Source: Nymphaea colorata
Taxonomy: Eukaryota > Streptophyta > Magnoliopsida > Nymphaeales > Nymphaeaceae
Assembly: GCF_008831285.2 (NCBI RefSeq)
Contig: NW_022204560.1
Location: 1-31,593 of the forward strand
Direction of reading: 5' to 3'
Length of the DNA stretch: 31,593 bases
Of this stretch, positions 20,486-30,142 are shown in pieces (positions within the stretch are counted from its first letter, which is position 1; each line of letters begins with the position of its first letter). A program made the translations under genes and the position numbers. The notes beneath the pieces were generated by a model. That model was not told the origin of the DNA, ran no database searches, and saw nothing but the letters and a program-made list of their open reading frames with translations.

Positions 20486-22000
20486 AATGTTGATATGGAT
20501 AACTTTGATGACTTTGGCACCAATTTATTTACAGCGCCTGAGACTTCCTGCTTGGGCACAGGCTTTGATGAAAACGAGCTAAAATGCATAGATAATGAAG
20601 AGACAGACAATGCAGCTCAAAGGTTGATGATTTTAATTGTTAATATGTTCATCAATTAGTTTATCATTTTGCATTCCTCTGGCACATGCTAATTTAGTGC
20701 TTCTATTAGAAATATATGCACATGAATAAGCATTTTATGCTTAAGTCGGTCACAAAGAACTGTTTTTTCTTCTGGTGTTATGTTAATTTCTTTTTTTCCC
20801 AAACTAATTACTTTTTTACTCTCTAGTCTCTGCTTTCAAATGAAATCATTCTGGGTGTATCTTGCAAGCAGGACATGTTCAGTGATTCATGTAAATTTGA
20901 AGTTCATTTCCTTCTTGTCAGCATTCTCCATTATGTTATTGTGCATTTCCCACATGAACTTACGACAGTCTTGTTCTTACTTGGTTTTTCTCTTTTCCAA
21001 CTAGGTTGCCTATTAAGTACATGATGTGCATCCAGCATTCTAGCCGTATATTGGTGCTGTTTGTAATGTTAAATTAATCAGTGGTGATCACAATGCCTCT
21101 CTGACATGATAATACTGTGATTTGTTAGTGAGCTAAGAACAAGTTGGCTTTGTTTGATTTAAGTGGTTTTTTATTAATAGCTATCGCTACTATTATTGCT
21201 GTTATCACATTTATTCAGCAATTTGACATGATTTTGAGCCGTTCAAGAATGACCCTGGCTGGAATTATACTTTATTTCATGGTACTGAAATCCATGGATT
21301 CAAGTCAACCCTCTTTGAATCAATATAGATCCAATCCAGTAAGGGCACATGTCCTTTTTATTTTTAATTATTTTCAATATTCTGAACTTTTTATTTTTTC
21401 TCTTTTACCTTTTATCATAAACAATACAATTTTTAACTTTCTTTGATTCGCAAATGATTCCTGTTTGTTTCAGCTAATCATTTGAATCTTTTGCTGACTG
21501 ATTAGATTTAGGAATAAATTTTAGCATCACTTCTTTTATTGACAACAGTTTTTGTTCCTTGTTGACTGTTTCTTAATTCTTCTGTCTTCTTTTATGCTAT
21601 TTTATTCAACTCTTTTCTTGTGTCCTGCTTCAAAATCTTTTCGAAGCCTTTCTTAAGGTGCCAGGACCTTAAAGCAGGTGAGGTCATTGACGTTTCTTCT
21701 GAATGAGTGTGACTTTTATTGTTTAAATATCTCAAGAGCATTTGACATACGTTTATTGTTGTTATTCCTCTTTCTCTTTTTATCATTAGACAAAATCATG
21801 TTCTGAACGACTGTGCTATGGAAAGGAAAGTGTAGTGCAAGCAGATCTAGGTCTTGTGCCAAAAGATGCAAAGCTTGATAAGTATGCTATCAGCTGTATA
21901 TTTATGTTTCTTCTTGTTTATCTAGTCACCTCTAGAAAGTCATTTTTCAGCTATCATCTCTGTTATCAAATTTCGGGAATCAGATGCATCAGAGCAGCAG
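20486..22000 (+). CDS. Exon-like segments of an unidentified host gene
   Basis: Segment 20486-20622 lies between TAATTGCAG and CAAAG|GTTGAT and reads acidic sequence including MDNFDDFGTNLFTAPETSC and IDNEETDNAAQ. Segment 21790-21881 lies between TCATTAG and GATAA|GTATGC and contains SCSERLCYGKESVVQADLG. A third piece ending at 22000 (AGCAGCAG|GTTTGT) reads IISVIKFRESDASEQQ in one frame. The DNA between them is T-rich, like plant introns. The phases of the first two do not match directly, so at least one exon is unseen, or the gene is broken. I cannot assign a family. They lie between an LTR primer binding site and gypsy gag, in the same orientation, so capture by a retroelement or insertion of the elements into a gene are both possible. 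Confidence 0.35.
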
Positions 22001-22047
22001 GTTTGTATTCCGAGTTCTACATGTGCCACTGGGGAGAACTGACACAC

Positions 22048-22376
22048 GCTCAAAGCATGAAGGTGCCAGGACAAAGGAGGAGAACTAGACTCACAACTGG
22101 CAGGACACGGCCCTGACTTTCGAGCTGGAATGAGAAAAGAGAACCTAGGTTGGTCAGCAAAAAATGCAGTTGATGTTGCCCACGCTAGCCAGGGCCAGCG
22201 ACTACATACCAACCGAGGAGGGCATTCCGCCACCAGTGGACCCAAGGAATGCCCTCAACCAGTCATTACAACACTTGTCTCCTAAGGAAAGGTGAGTACG
22301 TTTCAAGCACGGCCAATGCTTCACGTGCGGAGCCAAATGGGGGCGGCTACATGAGTGTAAGCAGCCGACGACCTGC
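22048..22376 (+). pseudogene. Ty3/gypsy gag fragment with zinc knuckle
   Basis: This is the C-terminal part of a gypsy gag, which packages element RNA. The reading frame in step with the zinc knuckle contains NALNQSLQHLSPKER, then a TGA at 22293-22295. The knuckle CFTCGAKWGRLHEC follows at 22317-22358, matching the CxxCGxKWxxxHxC form of plant gypsy gag. The frame stops at TAG 22377-22379. The first 245 bp (22048-22292) recur inverted at 25114-25362. Upstream, the match begins only about 50 bp after the exon-like segment ending at 22000, so the left border is probably a truncation point. It lies directly before the protease-like segment, in normal gag-pro order. Confidence 0.75.
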
Positions 22377-22379
22377 TAG

Positions 22380-22786
22380 AAGAAGCCGAACCAGTGGCTC
22401 TTCCGGAGTTGCCAAAGAAAAAGGGCAGAGGTGTGATTGTTACATCTTCCATCGCACAACCAGCCCTATTAAAGGCAAACTGCGGGCAGCCCACACTCTC
22501 CATCTCCGTTTCCTACCCGGCTGTGAGGACAACGCCTACCAAGGAGACCCCAGCAATTGCAGTGAATGTAAAAGGATATGTCGGCACTGCTGGAGCAGTT
22601 TGGCTCGTTGAGGGTGGGTCTGCTCAAGCCATCTTGAGTCAGCAGGGGGCTCAAATGTGGGTCAACACACGAGGGCCCTTTTGCGCTGCCTACAGACATT
22701 GGGAAAATAGGGTGCAGGGTCGACAGCTCCATGCAAGCCTGTTTATTCTCGTTGGATGGGGACCAGGCGTTGAACTTGACACTTGA
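22380..22786 (+). pseudogene. Degenerate gypsy protease-like segment
   Basis: This open frame is shifted relative to the zinc knuckle. It begins with an acidic linker (LLEEAEPVALPELPKKKGRG) of the kind that joins gag and protease in gypsy elements. It then reads AIAVNVKGYVGTAGAVWLVE followed by GGSAQAIL. This aligns with the retropepsin active-site region, where families have a hydrophobic strand, then L-(I/V)-D-(S/T)-G-(S/A). Here the catalytic Asp position is Glu (codon 22610-22612) and the next residue is Gly, so it could not be active as read. The assignment rests on position and pattern only, and no reverse transcriptase follows. Confidence 0.5.
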
Positions 22787-23405
22787 CAGCCCTCGGCTAA
22801 AGCGACTCAGCAAGGATTCCTCCGACCTCCTTGAAAGAATCAGTAGGATCCTTGAGGAGGGTGGTGAAAGGGTGATCGTATATGACTTGGGAACCAACGG
22901 TCCCATCATGAATGCCTTGAGTTTTGAGAGAACCGCCTCAGACCAAGGTAAGGGGGCAAAGTGTGAGGCGAACAGATGGGCCAAGACTGCTGAGCTGGCC
23001 AAAGAGGACGACTACCCACAGCTTAACAAACCATATCAATTCGGTTCAAGTAAGGGGAAGAGAAACAATTTAGGTTTCAGCATATGCAGCCACCAAATTC
23101 TACCGGATCCATTGGAGTGCATCATGGGCTACGAAGCTGTTCAGGGTGGGATCAACCTCCTACACAAAGACCCCATAATGCTGCCCTCCCTTAGAAGCAT
23201 GGAGCAGCAGCCTAAGAGGGGTTGCTGGTATGTTCCCACCCACAATCTTGGGTGGCCGCACCTTTGGCAATACAGCCAAAAGAACATCTGCAGGGTGTCA
23301 CCCGAGCCACAAGATGCTGTGAAGAAAATCACAATGCCAAACACTTTCCCTCCGCGTGGCGATCTGCCACTAGAAGGCATCACAGTGAAGGGCATGCTCG
23401 AATAG
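22731..23405 (+). other. Orphan open frame of 224 codons in the gypsy remnant
   Basis: The frame starts at ATG 22731 and stops at 23403-23405. It overlaps the end of the protease-like frame by 56 bp in a different phase. The N-terminal third is charged and helical in look (DSSDLLERISRILEEGGERV). The C-terminal part has Trp, Cys and His residues (GCWYVPTHNLGWPHLW). I see no reverse transcriptase, RNase H, integrase or other known domain, although this is where a gypsy polymerase would be expected. It may be a diverged spacer or an extra frame of a non-autonomous element. It could also be open by chance, helped by the moderate GC content; the length argues mildly against that. Confidence 0.3.
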
Positions 23406-23970
23406 GTTCAATTTCAATGGGCCAAACCTAGACTGATCTACTCTGGTCCACAGCAGCGTAGAGAAGATCAACACCTCCATTCCCAACGTGAAACAGGAAA
23501 GGGCCAGAACAGGCATGTGAGTCGCAAAGGGGACATCGGGAGCCTAACGACTGGGACCAGCAAGGACAACTGCGACCATGGGGGACTACATGAGCTCTGA
23601 CAAAAATTTGGCTGAACTAGATTCCCTGCCCTCCACATGAGCAGCAAGGTACTCTTTTAGTTTCTCAGACCAGCATGCCGAGGAAAATAGCTGCACCATC
23701 CTTGGGTGTCGTATCAGGTGGCCCAATCCCACCCAAGACAATCGACTGAAGATGGCTAGCATGGGGCAAGAGCTGGAAAAAGATGGAGGCATGCCAATGT
23801 TTAGTCCTCCTACCAAAATGCTGTCAAAAGAGGACACAACCGGAGGGTGCAGGTTTCATGAAGAATGAATGAAGCTGCCCCAAACAGAATCCAACAATAT
23901 TCATTTTTGGCATCATCCGGAGGAACAACGCAGCCGCAGCAAGGGTAAGATTGTAGGAAACCAAAACACA
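23406..23970 (+). other. Internal retroelement DNA without clear coding sequence
   Basis: All plus-strand frames contain stops. No polymerase motif or obvious polypurine tract was found before the LTR copy at 23971. Minus-strand open frames here are shadows without family features. Confidence 0.35.
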
Positions 23971-24900
23971 ATGGCTGCGAAAGAGCTCCGTCTTCCTTGG
24001 GAAGTGCTCGCTGTCACGGTGACAGGTGAGACTCAAGGAGCCTAAGAGTAGGCTCCATTTTAAGAGGGGTGCATCTGATGTGACCCAACCCTTGGCCGGC
24101 CAGGATGGCGGGGCAGCGACGATAATGCCGGTGCACAGAGGCATGGCTGCGAGGCTCATCACTACCGGCCCAGGCAAGGGCAGCCTCTTGCTTCATTTGC
24201 AAAGGGCCTCTCAGTTGCTAAGGGGGTTAACATTGGGACGACATCAGGCCGGGCATCAGTTTGATGCAAGCATCCAACCACGGGCAAGCTACAGGCCTTG
24301 GGAATTCAAGAACTTCAACCAGGACGGCCAAAATTGGCCCAGCACTCGGCCAGGTGCATCCAAGAAGAGCTCAGCCTTGTTTGGTTGAGTGAAACTTGTT
24401 CAACACCAGTCCTGGGTGGGACACCTTCCTATTGTGATGCAGGACACAGACAAACCATGTTGACATAGCCAAAATCTCTCCATGCGGGACACATCCTTGT
24501 GCATGGCAGGGCGTGACAGTGGGACACTGCGTGGCACAAGCCTCCTAGACACGGGTCTGAAACAAGTACCATGGGCCGGGTTTTGGTAGTTTATAAATCC
24601 AAAGCCCGAACCAACACTTCCTTTTTGGGTTAGATCGTTGTAGTGGGTCGAGCTTACTCTTGCCAGTTTTTGGTAAGACTTGGGACGAGACGACCAAATC
24701 AGCTGCATTAATGTTCTACCGAACCAGTTCGACCAGAAGGGCGCTCGCAGGAAGGCATCAGCCTCTTGTACCCCGACGCTTCAACTTCCGGTGGACTGTA
24801 GGAGTTTTCAGGCGATTGGACGGCAGCTGTGATGATTTCTATAGAAGAAGGTACACCTCGGCACCAACGGTCTACCATCGCTGATCGGGTGAAGTGTTCA
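23971..24900 (+). repeat. LTR-like block, copy 2 (truncated)
   Basis: From ATGGCTGCGAAAGAGCTCCG the sequence aligns with 16773-17610, at very roughly three bases in four, through the shared TATA region. Beyond about 24730 the match weakens, with GTTTTCAGGC still shared near 24808. It then ends, so the R/U5 part seen at 18429-19386 is missing. It is in the same orientation as copy 1 and would be the 3' LTR of the same element, with about 4.6 kb between the primer binding site and this copy. The high divergence between copies, if they are a pair, implies an old insertion. Confidence 0.55.
24592..24598 (+). promoter_or_regulatory. TATA box in LTR copy 2
   Basis: TATAAAT in TAGTTTATAAATCCAAAG, the counterpart of 17436-17442 in copy 1. 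Confidence 0.5.
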
Positions 24901-25113
24901 ACTGTACCAACAACACACAGCGGCTGGAAAACGGTGACTACAGGGCGTCGGACAAACCGCGAAGGTCAGCAACAACCGGCAATCACGGAACAATGGCAGG
25001 GTTCTCTGATGAATGGCAAAGAAGTCCGGGAAGCTGCTGCCCTACCCTGCCCAACAGCATAAACCAACCGTCGCTGAACCGACAGAGCTCTAATGCAGCA
25101 GAACCTACATTTG

Positions 25114-25790
25114 CCTCTCCTTAGGAGTCAATGCCATAATGACTGGCTGAGGGCATTCCTTGGGTCCACTGGTGGCGAAATGCCCTCCTCGGTTGGTATG
25201 CAGTCGCTGGCCATGGCTAGTGTGGGCAACATCGACTGCATTTTCTGCTTGAAAAGACCAACATGGGTTCTCTATCCCTACTCCAGCTCGAAACCTGGGC
25301 AGTGTCTTGCCGGGCATGAGTCTAGTTATCCTCCTTTGTCCTGACAACTTCATGCTTTGAGCATGTCAGAGAATCCACTGCATCACCACCCTCAAGTTAT
25401 GCCCAAGGTTCAGTTCTCTCCAATCCTGGCCACATGGGAATTTTAGCCTCCTGGTCCGAGTACTCTCCCTAGGGGCATTGCACGGGCTTGACCCCCACTG
25501 CACGTTGGCCACCATGGTCCGGTTCAACAAGGCCCGTAGTTGTTCCTCAAGGTGACTCATAGTGATATTACACTTCTTTGCCCAAGATATATATCTGGTT
25601 ATCGAGGTCGAGTTGGAGCTGTCCTCCTCGGCATGTGGCCAGAGTTTCCCTTTGGTCTCATTGTCCTTCAACAGAGCACGTGTAGGGGAGCTCCTTGTTT
25701 CCGGCTGATCAGCCAAGAAAGGTCCGCAGACAAGGGATTGTCTAGATTGCCAAACCTCACCATGCTGCTCCCTGTCATGGCTTTCCACTG
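25114..25790 (-). pseudogene. Inverted gypsy gag fragment
   Basis: On the minus strand, 25362-25114 aligns with plus-strand 22048-22292 at roughly 85% by eye, including ACCAACCGAGGAGGGCAT and CAGTGGACCCAAGGAATGCC. The frame ends with LTPKER, the counterpart of LSPKER in the other copy, then a stop, without the zinc knuckle. Upstream, an open frame from 25788 to 25366 may be the N-terminal part of gag: it has a charged segment and EEQLRALLNRT, but is stopped before the shared part. This copy thus keeps the part missing from 22048-22376 and lacks the part kept there. It lies tail to tail with LTR copy 2. Confidence 0.6.
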
Positions 25791-25864
25791 CAACAGAGCA
25801 AGATCAAGTGGCACTAGCCAGGCTAGGTTAGTTCAGAATTGAGGCATGTTGTGGCCGTGATTTA

Positions 25865-26960
25865 GAGCTCGCTCAGGCCTAACAGATCAAAACAGGAACT
25901 GGGTAAGTTTCTAAAGCATCAAGAGACTCAACATTCAGAACCCTAGATGATGCTTGGAGATTTACTGCTTTCCCGATAGTCAGGCTGAGGTCATGCATAT
26001 CCTTAGTATTTTGTACCTAGAGACACATCTAGAGTAATAAACTCTGACCCGCTTTAATTTGAAGGTCTTAAGTATGATCCAGCCAGGTCCGCAAGGCTCC
26101 TGTTGAAGCAACATGTGCTATTTGACCCAAGTCCATAGCTGGCTGGACTACTAGGCTAGGTAAAAATGATCAGTCCGAGTTCCGACTGGTCCGAAAAAGA
26201 CAAGTTTGACATGTTAAAGAGAAAAAATTGGATAAACATGTTTATTGACAATAGATGTTCCAACAAAGGCTGCATGAGATTAGATAAGAGGGCCAGTATC
26301 AGGCCAATTACAAGAAGTTTGGCAAATGGATAGATACACGAAGAAATATTGGATTCTTCCAATGTGCAGGCAATCGAAGTTGGATCTCACAAGAAAAGAG
26401 TAAAACAAAAAAGAGTAAAACAAAACCAAACAATGCCAATGAAGGCATGCAATAAAGATTTGTATCTGAAGGTGTAAACTTTATAAATTACCAAATAATA
26501 AATGTAAAATAATATATATTTTCTCATAGCAGAGCTTGCTCTTGACATATGAATGCTTTACAAACTTAGTCTACCTTATTAATACTAAATGCAAACAACT
26601 ATCTGCTTGCCCAAGATGAACGAAATTTTTTGAAAAACACACCAAAGAATGGCAGCATTTAACAAAACATGTTGTTTTGACCATCTAAAATAAACACAAC
26701 AAAGAACGTAATAAATTTGTTTTCAAATAAATTATCTTTTTTTGGCAAAAAATTTAGCATTGTTTTACTCTCAAATGGGTTTCAGCCTGCCACACTTTTC
26801 CATGGATTGAAGGTGCAGCTAGAAGTGCCGCCATATGGTAGTACTATGACCAAACCATGGATTGCTGCAGACAAATGGCTCATGGGAGGCCCATCCTTGA
26901 AGATATACAATACAACCTGATGCACGGGCTAACAGGTAGAAGAAAGTTAGTTGAGCTTCC
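25865..26960. other. Stretch without a recognisable gene
   Basis: A plus-strand frame at 26717-26920 contains LFHGLKVQLEVPPYGSTMTK and looks mildly coding, but has no family match and no convincing splice context. The rest is AT-rich. The 3' LTR of the minus-strand copia remnant should lie somewhere below 27.4 kb, but its borders could not be found. Confidence 0.35.
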
Positions 26961-26978
26961 CCTCCCTTAGTCAAGCAA

Positions 26979-27044
26979 GCTAATATTTGAGATCAAAATA
27001 TGTCTCAAATCATTATACCCCATCCCTAATGCCATTAAGAGTTT
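26979..27044 (+). repeat. Dispersed repeat, copy 1 (pair with 29943-30006)
   Basis: About 65 bp from CAAGCTAATATTTGAGATCA to CCCTAATGCCATTA match 29943-30006 at roughly 85%, in the same orientation. In both places a (CT)n run and a TA-rich microsatellite follow within 150 bp. They could be the eroded LTRs of the copia remnant between them or two insertions of one short element. Confidence 0.55.
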
Positions 27045-27081
27045 TTTTTGTGAACCAGAATACAAGGGGTATGGGTACTTA

Positions 27082-27125
27082 AGAGAGAGAGAGAGTGTGT
27101 GTATATATATATATACATATATATA
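27082..27125. repeat. Compound (GA)n(GT)n(TA)n microsatellite
   Basis: Successive GA, GT and TA runs, followed at about 27150 by a short CT run. Confidence 0.85.
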
Positions 27126-27429
27126 GACACAATATTTCTTGGCCTTCTCTCTCTCTCTTTTTGAACATAGTTGCAGCAGGTCTCCCCCTTTCTTTAATTT
27201 CTAGTTGCTGATTCTATAAGGATAGTTCCATCAATGGCAATAAGAAGTTTAACGTACCCACTGCTTAACTTGGACTGCAGTGAGCCCATTTTCTCTGGGG
27301 TGCCAAAATCCATTGCTTTGCAGACCGAGCTAGTATTTAAATCTGCAATCTCACCTCCAAAAACCATTACAGCACAGAAACAGTTCCTTCAGCATCACAG
27401 GTCTGTGCACCTTCAGCATCACTTCGCAT

Positions 27430-28835
27430 CAACACACTCATTAATAAACTTGCAAAAGGATCGCATCAACTTTTAGAGATGCAACCTCTGATAAAGTGAA
27501 CATCCAATTCTACATGTTTGCTTCAATTATGAAATATAGGATGTGCAGACATATAAGTATAGGAATTGATGGGTTGTAGAAGTAATCCATATTAGATCGT
27601 TCCTTTCCAATAGAGTGAAGAATTCTTTTTACTACTACCCATTCGTCATGTATTGGCTTGTGCATATATTGGCAAACCTTATTGATTGCATACATGAAGT
27701 CTGGTCTAGTCAATGTCAAATATTGAAGGGCACCAATGGTATTCAATGGTATTATGATATGGAGCAGCATCACCTTGACCCAAAATGCGACTTGATGTCA
27801 TTGGTATAAATTAAGGATGATTTGGCCCCCACCATCTTAGTCCTGTAAAAGAGATTACTGCAAAAGAATTCCATATTGTTTGGGAAGCAATAATTCTCTT
27901 CCATATTGGTATTATTCTCTTCTTCTTGTTCTTTCTTTCAGAATCTGGGTCTCCTAACAAAATAATGTTGTTGGGATAGGAAGAGTCCTCTTAATAAGTA
28001 AGTGGCATGAGTACCTAAAAAATAGTTTTAGTTGCTGAGAGCAAAATGCTTGCTGCATTTGTAAATCAAGGTTACATGATAAGAACTATTATGAGAATGT
28101 CATCCACATATAGTTGAATATATATGTGTGTGTTTCCTTTCTTGAAAACGAAGAGTGAAGTGCCAACTTTTGAGACAACAAATCCACATGTAATGAGAGA
28201 CTAACTCAGCTTTTGTTCCCAAGTCTTTCGGGCTTGTTTGAGATAGTAAACGTTTTTTGTAGCCTGCAGATGAGTTTGGTGCCTTGTCCAAATCCTTGTG
28301 GTTTCTCCATTTAGGTATCTTTATTTACCTCTAAATTGAGACACACATTATGGACATTGAGCTGATGAACATTCCAGTTAAATGAGATAACCAGGTGAAG
28401 AACAGTTTTGATGATTTTGGGCTTCTCTACCGGACTAAATGTCTCAAAGTAGCACTCCTTCTATCCTTTCGCTATAAGACGAGCCTTGTTGTGCTCAAGA
28501 AATCTGTCCGCTTTGTGCTTTATCTTGAAAATTCATTTGCAGCTGACCACATTTTGCTTCTATGAATGCAACACAAGAGTTCATGTTTTGATGATTTTGG
28601 GCTTCTCTACCGGACTAAATGTCTCAAAGTAGCACTCCTTCTATCCTTTCGCTATAAGACGAGCCTTGTAGTGCTCAAGAAATCTGTCCGCTTTGTGCTT
28701 TATCTTGAAAATCCATTTGCAGCTGACCACATTTTGCTTCTATGAATGCAACACAAGAGTTCATGTTTGGTCATAAGCAAGGAGCTTTAGGCATGCATCT
28801 ACCCAATGAGGATCGGTTTTGGCATGCTTGATCGT
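27430..28835 (-). pseudogene. Ty1/copia pol remnant (reverse transcriptase and RNase H)
   Basis: Reading leftward from 28835, short frames in sequence match plant copia polymerase. DPHWVDA (about 28815) is the start of the reverse transcriptase region. It is followed by pieces reading HYKARLIAKG and YFETFSPVEKPKIIKTVLHL, then a piece resembling the LKQA...W motif. QLYVDDILII follows, with the catalytic YVDD encoded at 28110-28099. Further on come [20 protein letters not shown] and VCQYMHKPI (27740-27640), and finally [12 protein letters not shown], the RNase H end motif (about 27510). Many stops and frame changes separate them. A 180-bp duplication at 28405-28764 repeats part of the domain. 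Gag and integrase are not seen upstream, so the element is both truncated and decayed. Confidence 0.88.
28405..28764 (-). repeat. Tandem duplication of 180 bp inside the copia reverse transcriptase
   Basis: Copies 28405-28584 and 28585-28764 differ at only two positions by eye (TTGTTGTGC against TTGTAGTGC, and AATTCATTTG against AATCCATTTG). The length is a multiple of three. The copies are far more alike than the element is to any functional copia, so the duplication happened after the element had decayed. Confidence 0.95.
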
Positions 28836-28869
28836 CCTACGTTATGTAGTGATCAGGCTTTGGTGATTA

Positions 28870-29025
28870 AGCCTCAGCAACGGGCACGGGTCCTAACGGG
28901 TACCCGGTACTCGGCCTGACTGGGGCCAGGCCCGCCTGATTATTTTATTTAAGAATAATATATATTTTATTATAAAATATATTTTATATTCAAATTTTTA
29001 TTTTATATATATATTTTTTTACGTC
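28870..29025. repeat. GGGTACCCG-containing repeat end followed by AT-rich tract
   Basis: The run ACGGGTACCCGGTACTCGGC and GGGGCCAGGCCCG are near-palindromic and GC-rich, and are followed at once by about 100 bp of almost pure A and T. This combination is typical of dispersed plant repeats of unknown mobility. It interrupts the sequence just upstream of the copia pol remnant. Confidence 0.4.
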
Positions 29026-29734
29026 AATAGGTAACAGATCCAAGGTAGTGGTAGGGACCAAATAGGAACAGGTTCACTATCTTGAGGTCACAAGTTGATC
29101 TTACAGAAGGCCATTTGAGAAGGGAACTTGGTTCCTTAAACACTACATTCGTTACACAAGAATTTTGTTGGCTTTATGGTTGGGACGTAGAAACCCTTTG
29201 TGTTTGGATTTGTAGCTTAGAAAAGTATACTCTTCTCACTAGAAATCTATTTTTTTTTATGAGAAGATTTTAAACACGAGTATCAGGTACAACTGAACCA
29301 AAGACTTTGAGAGCTTAAAATTGCTGCTTCTTTCCCATCAGTGGTGGTCTGACATACTTTTCTCTTCCATATGGTGAACATGTTAAATACTCAATCATTC
29401 ATTTTTTTATTAAGTCGTGCTAAACAAAATTAAATTATTAATTTACTTGCTGCTAAATAAATCAGGTGGAAAGATCCCCCAATCAAAGGCTACATCTCTT
29501 AGAGTTCCCTTTCAGGTTCATCAGATTTCTTGTGAATCCTTTGTTTATATTATTCATTGCAAACTAATTTACCTGTATATCTGAATCAAATTTCCTTCGA
29601 TATTGGGTATCAACAAAAAGTAGTTACAAATAATTTTCTGACTTTAGAGTCGAATTTGACTCAATTGCGAAAGTACATATTGAATCCATAACCAGATCCA
29701 ACCATCGCATAATGTTAAGATAGGCAGTGAGGTG
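29026..29734. other. Stretch without a recognisable gene
   Basis: No family features in either strand. A 63-codon plus-strand frame (29082-29273) has no match I know. It may contain further decayed copia sequence belonging to the minus-strand element, but no motif could be read. Confidence 0.3.
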
Positions 29735-29806
29735 TGCACGCACACACACACACACATATATATATGTATATATATAATATATATATGAGAGAGAGAGAGA
29801 GAGAGA
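29735..29806. repeat. Compound (CA)n(TA)n(GA)n microsatellite
   Basis: Runs of CA, then TA with interruptions, then about nine GA units, in direct succession. Confidence 0.9.
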
Positions 29807-29942
29807 AGCATAACATTACAAATGACTTGGCAAAGGATGGTTGAACCAATCGAACAATTACTGTTTAAATTCAACGTTCAAAACAATATTTAAACAATCT
29901 AACCATTAGATATTGCCTTAAAGTAATTTGGCACGTGAACCA

Positions 29943-30006
29943 AGCTAATAATTGAGATCAAAATAAGTTTGCAACCATTATACCCACCCCTAATATCATT
30001 ATAACG
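29943..30006 (+). repeat. Dispersed repeat, copy 2 (pair with 26979-27044)
   Basis: The segment from CAAGCTAATAATTGAGATCA to CCCTAATATCATTA aligns with copy 1, and GGCCTTC plus a CT run follow in both. About 3 kb separates the copies, with the copia pol remnant in between. Confidence 0.55.
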
Positions 30007-30065
30007 TTTATGCAACAAAATTGTTCTTTCATGGCCTTCCCACACTCTCTCTCTCCCATATCTAT

Positions 30066-30104
30066 CTATATATATATATATTATATATATATATATAATA
30101 TATA

Positions 30105-30139
<35 letters not shown>
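30066..30139. repeat. (TA)n microsatellite
   Basis: Some 74 bp of TA units with a few TTA or AAT interruptions, self-complementary over its whole length. Confidence 0.95.

Positions 30140-30142
<3 letters not shown>

Noticed and set aside
22469-23002. 177-codon minus-strand open frame opposite the protease and orphan frames
   Set aside because: Shadow of the plus-strand frames; the gag and LTR context reads on the plus strand.
23824-24202. Minus-strand frames over the start of LTR copy 2
   Set aside because: They overlap each other in different frames, cross the LTR border and show no domain.
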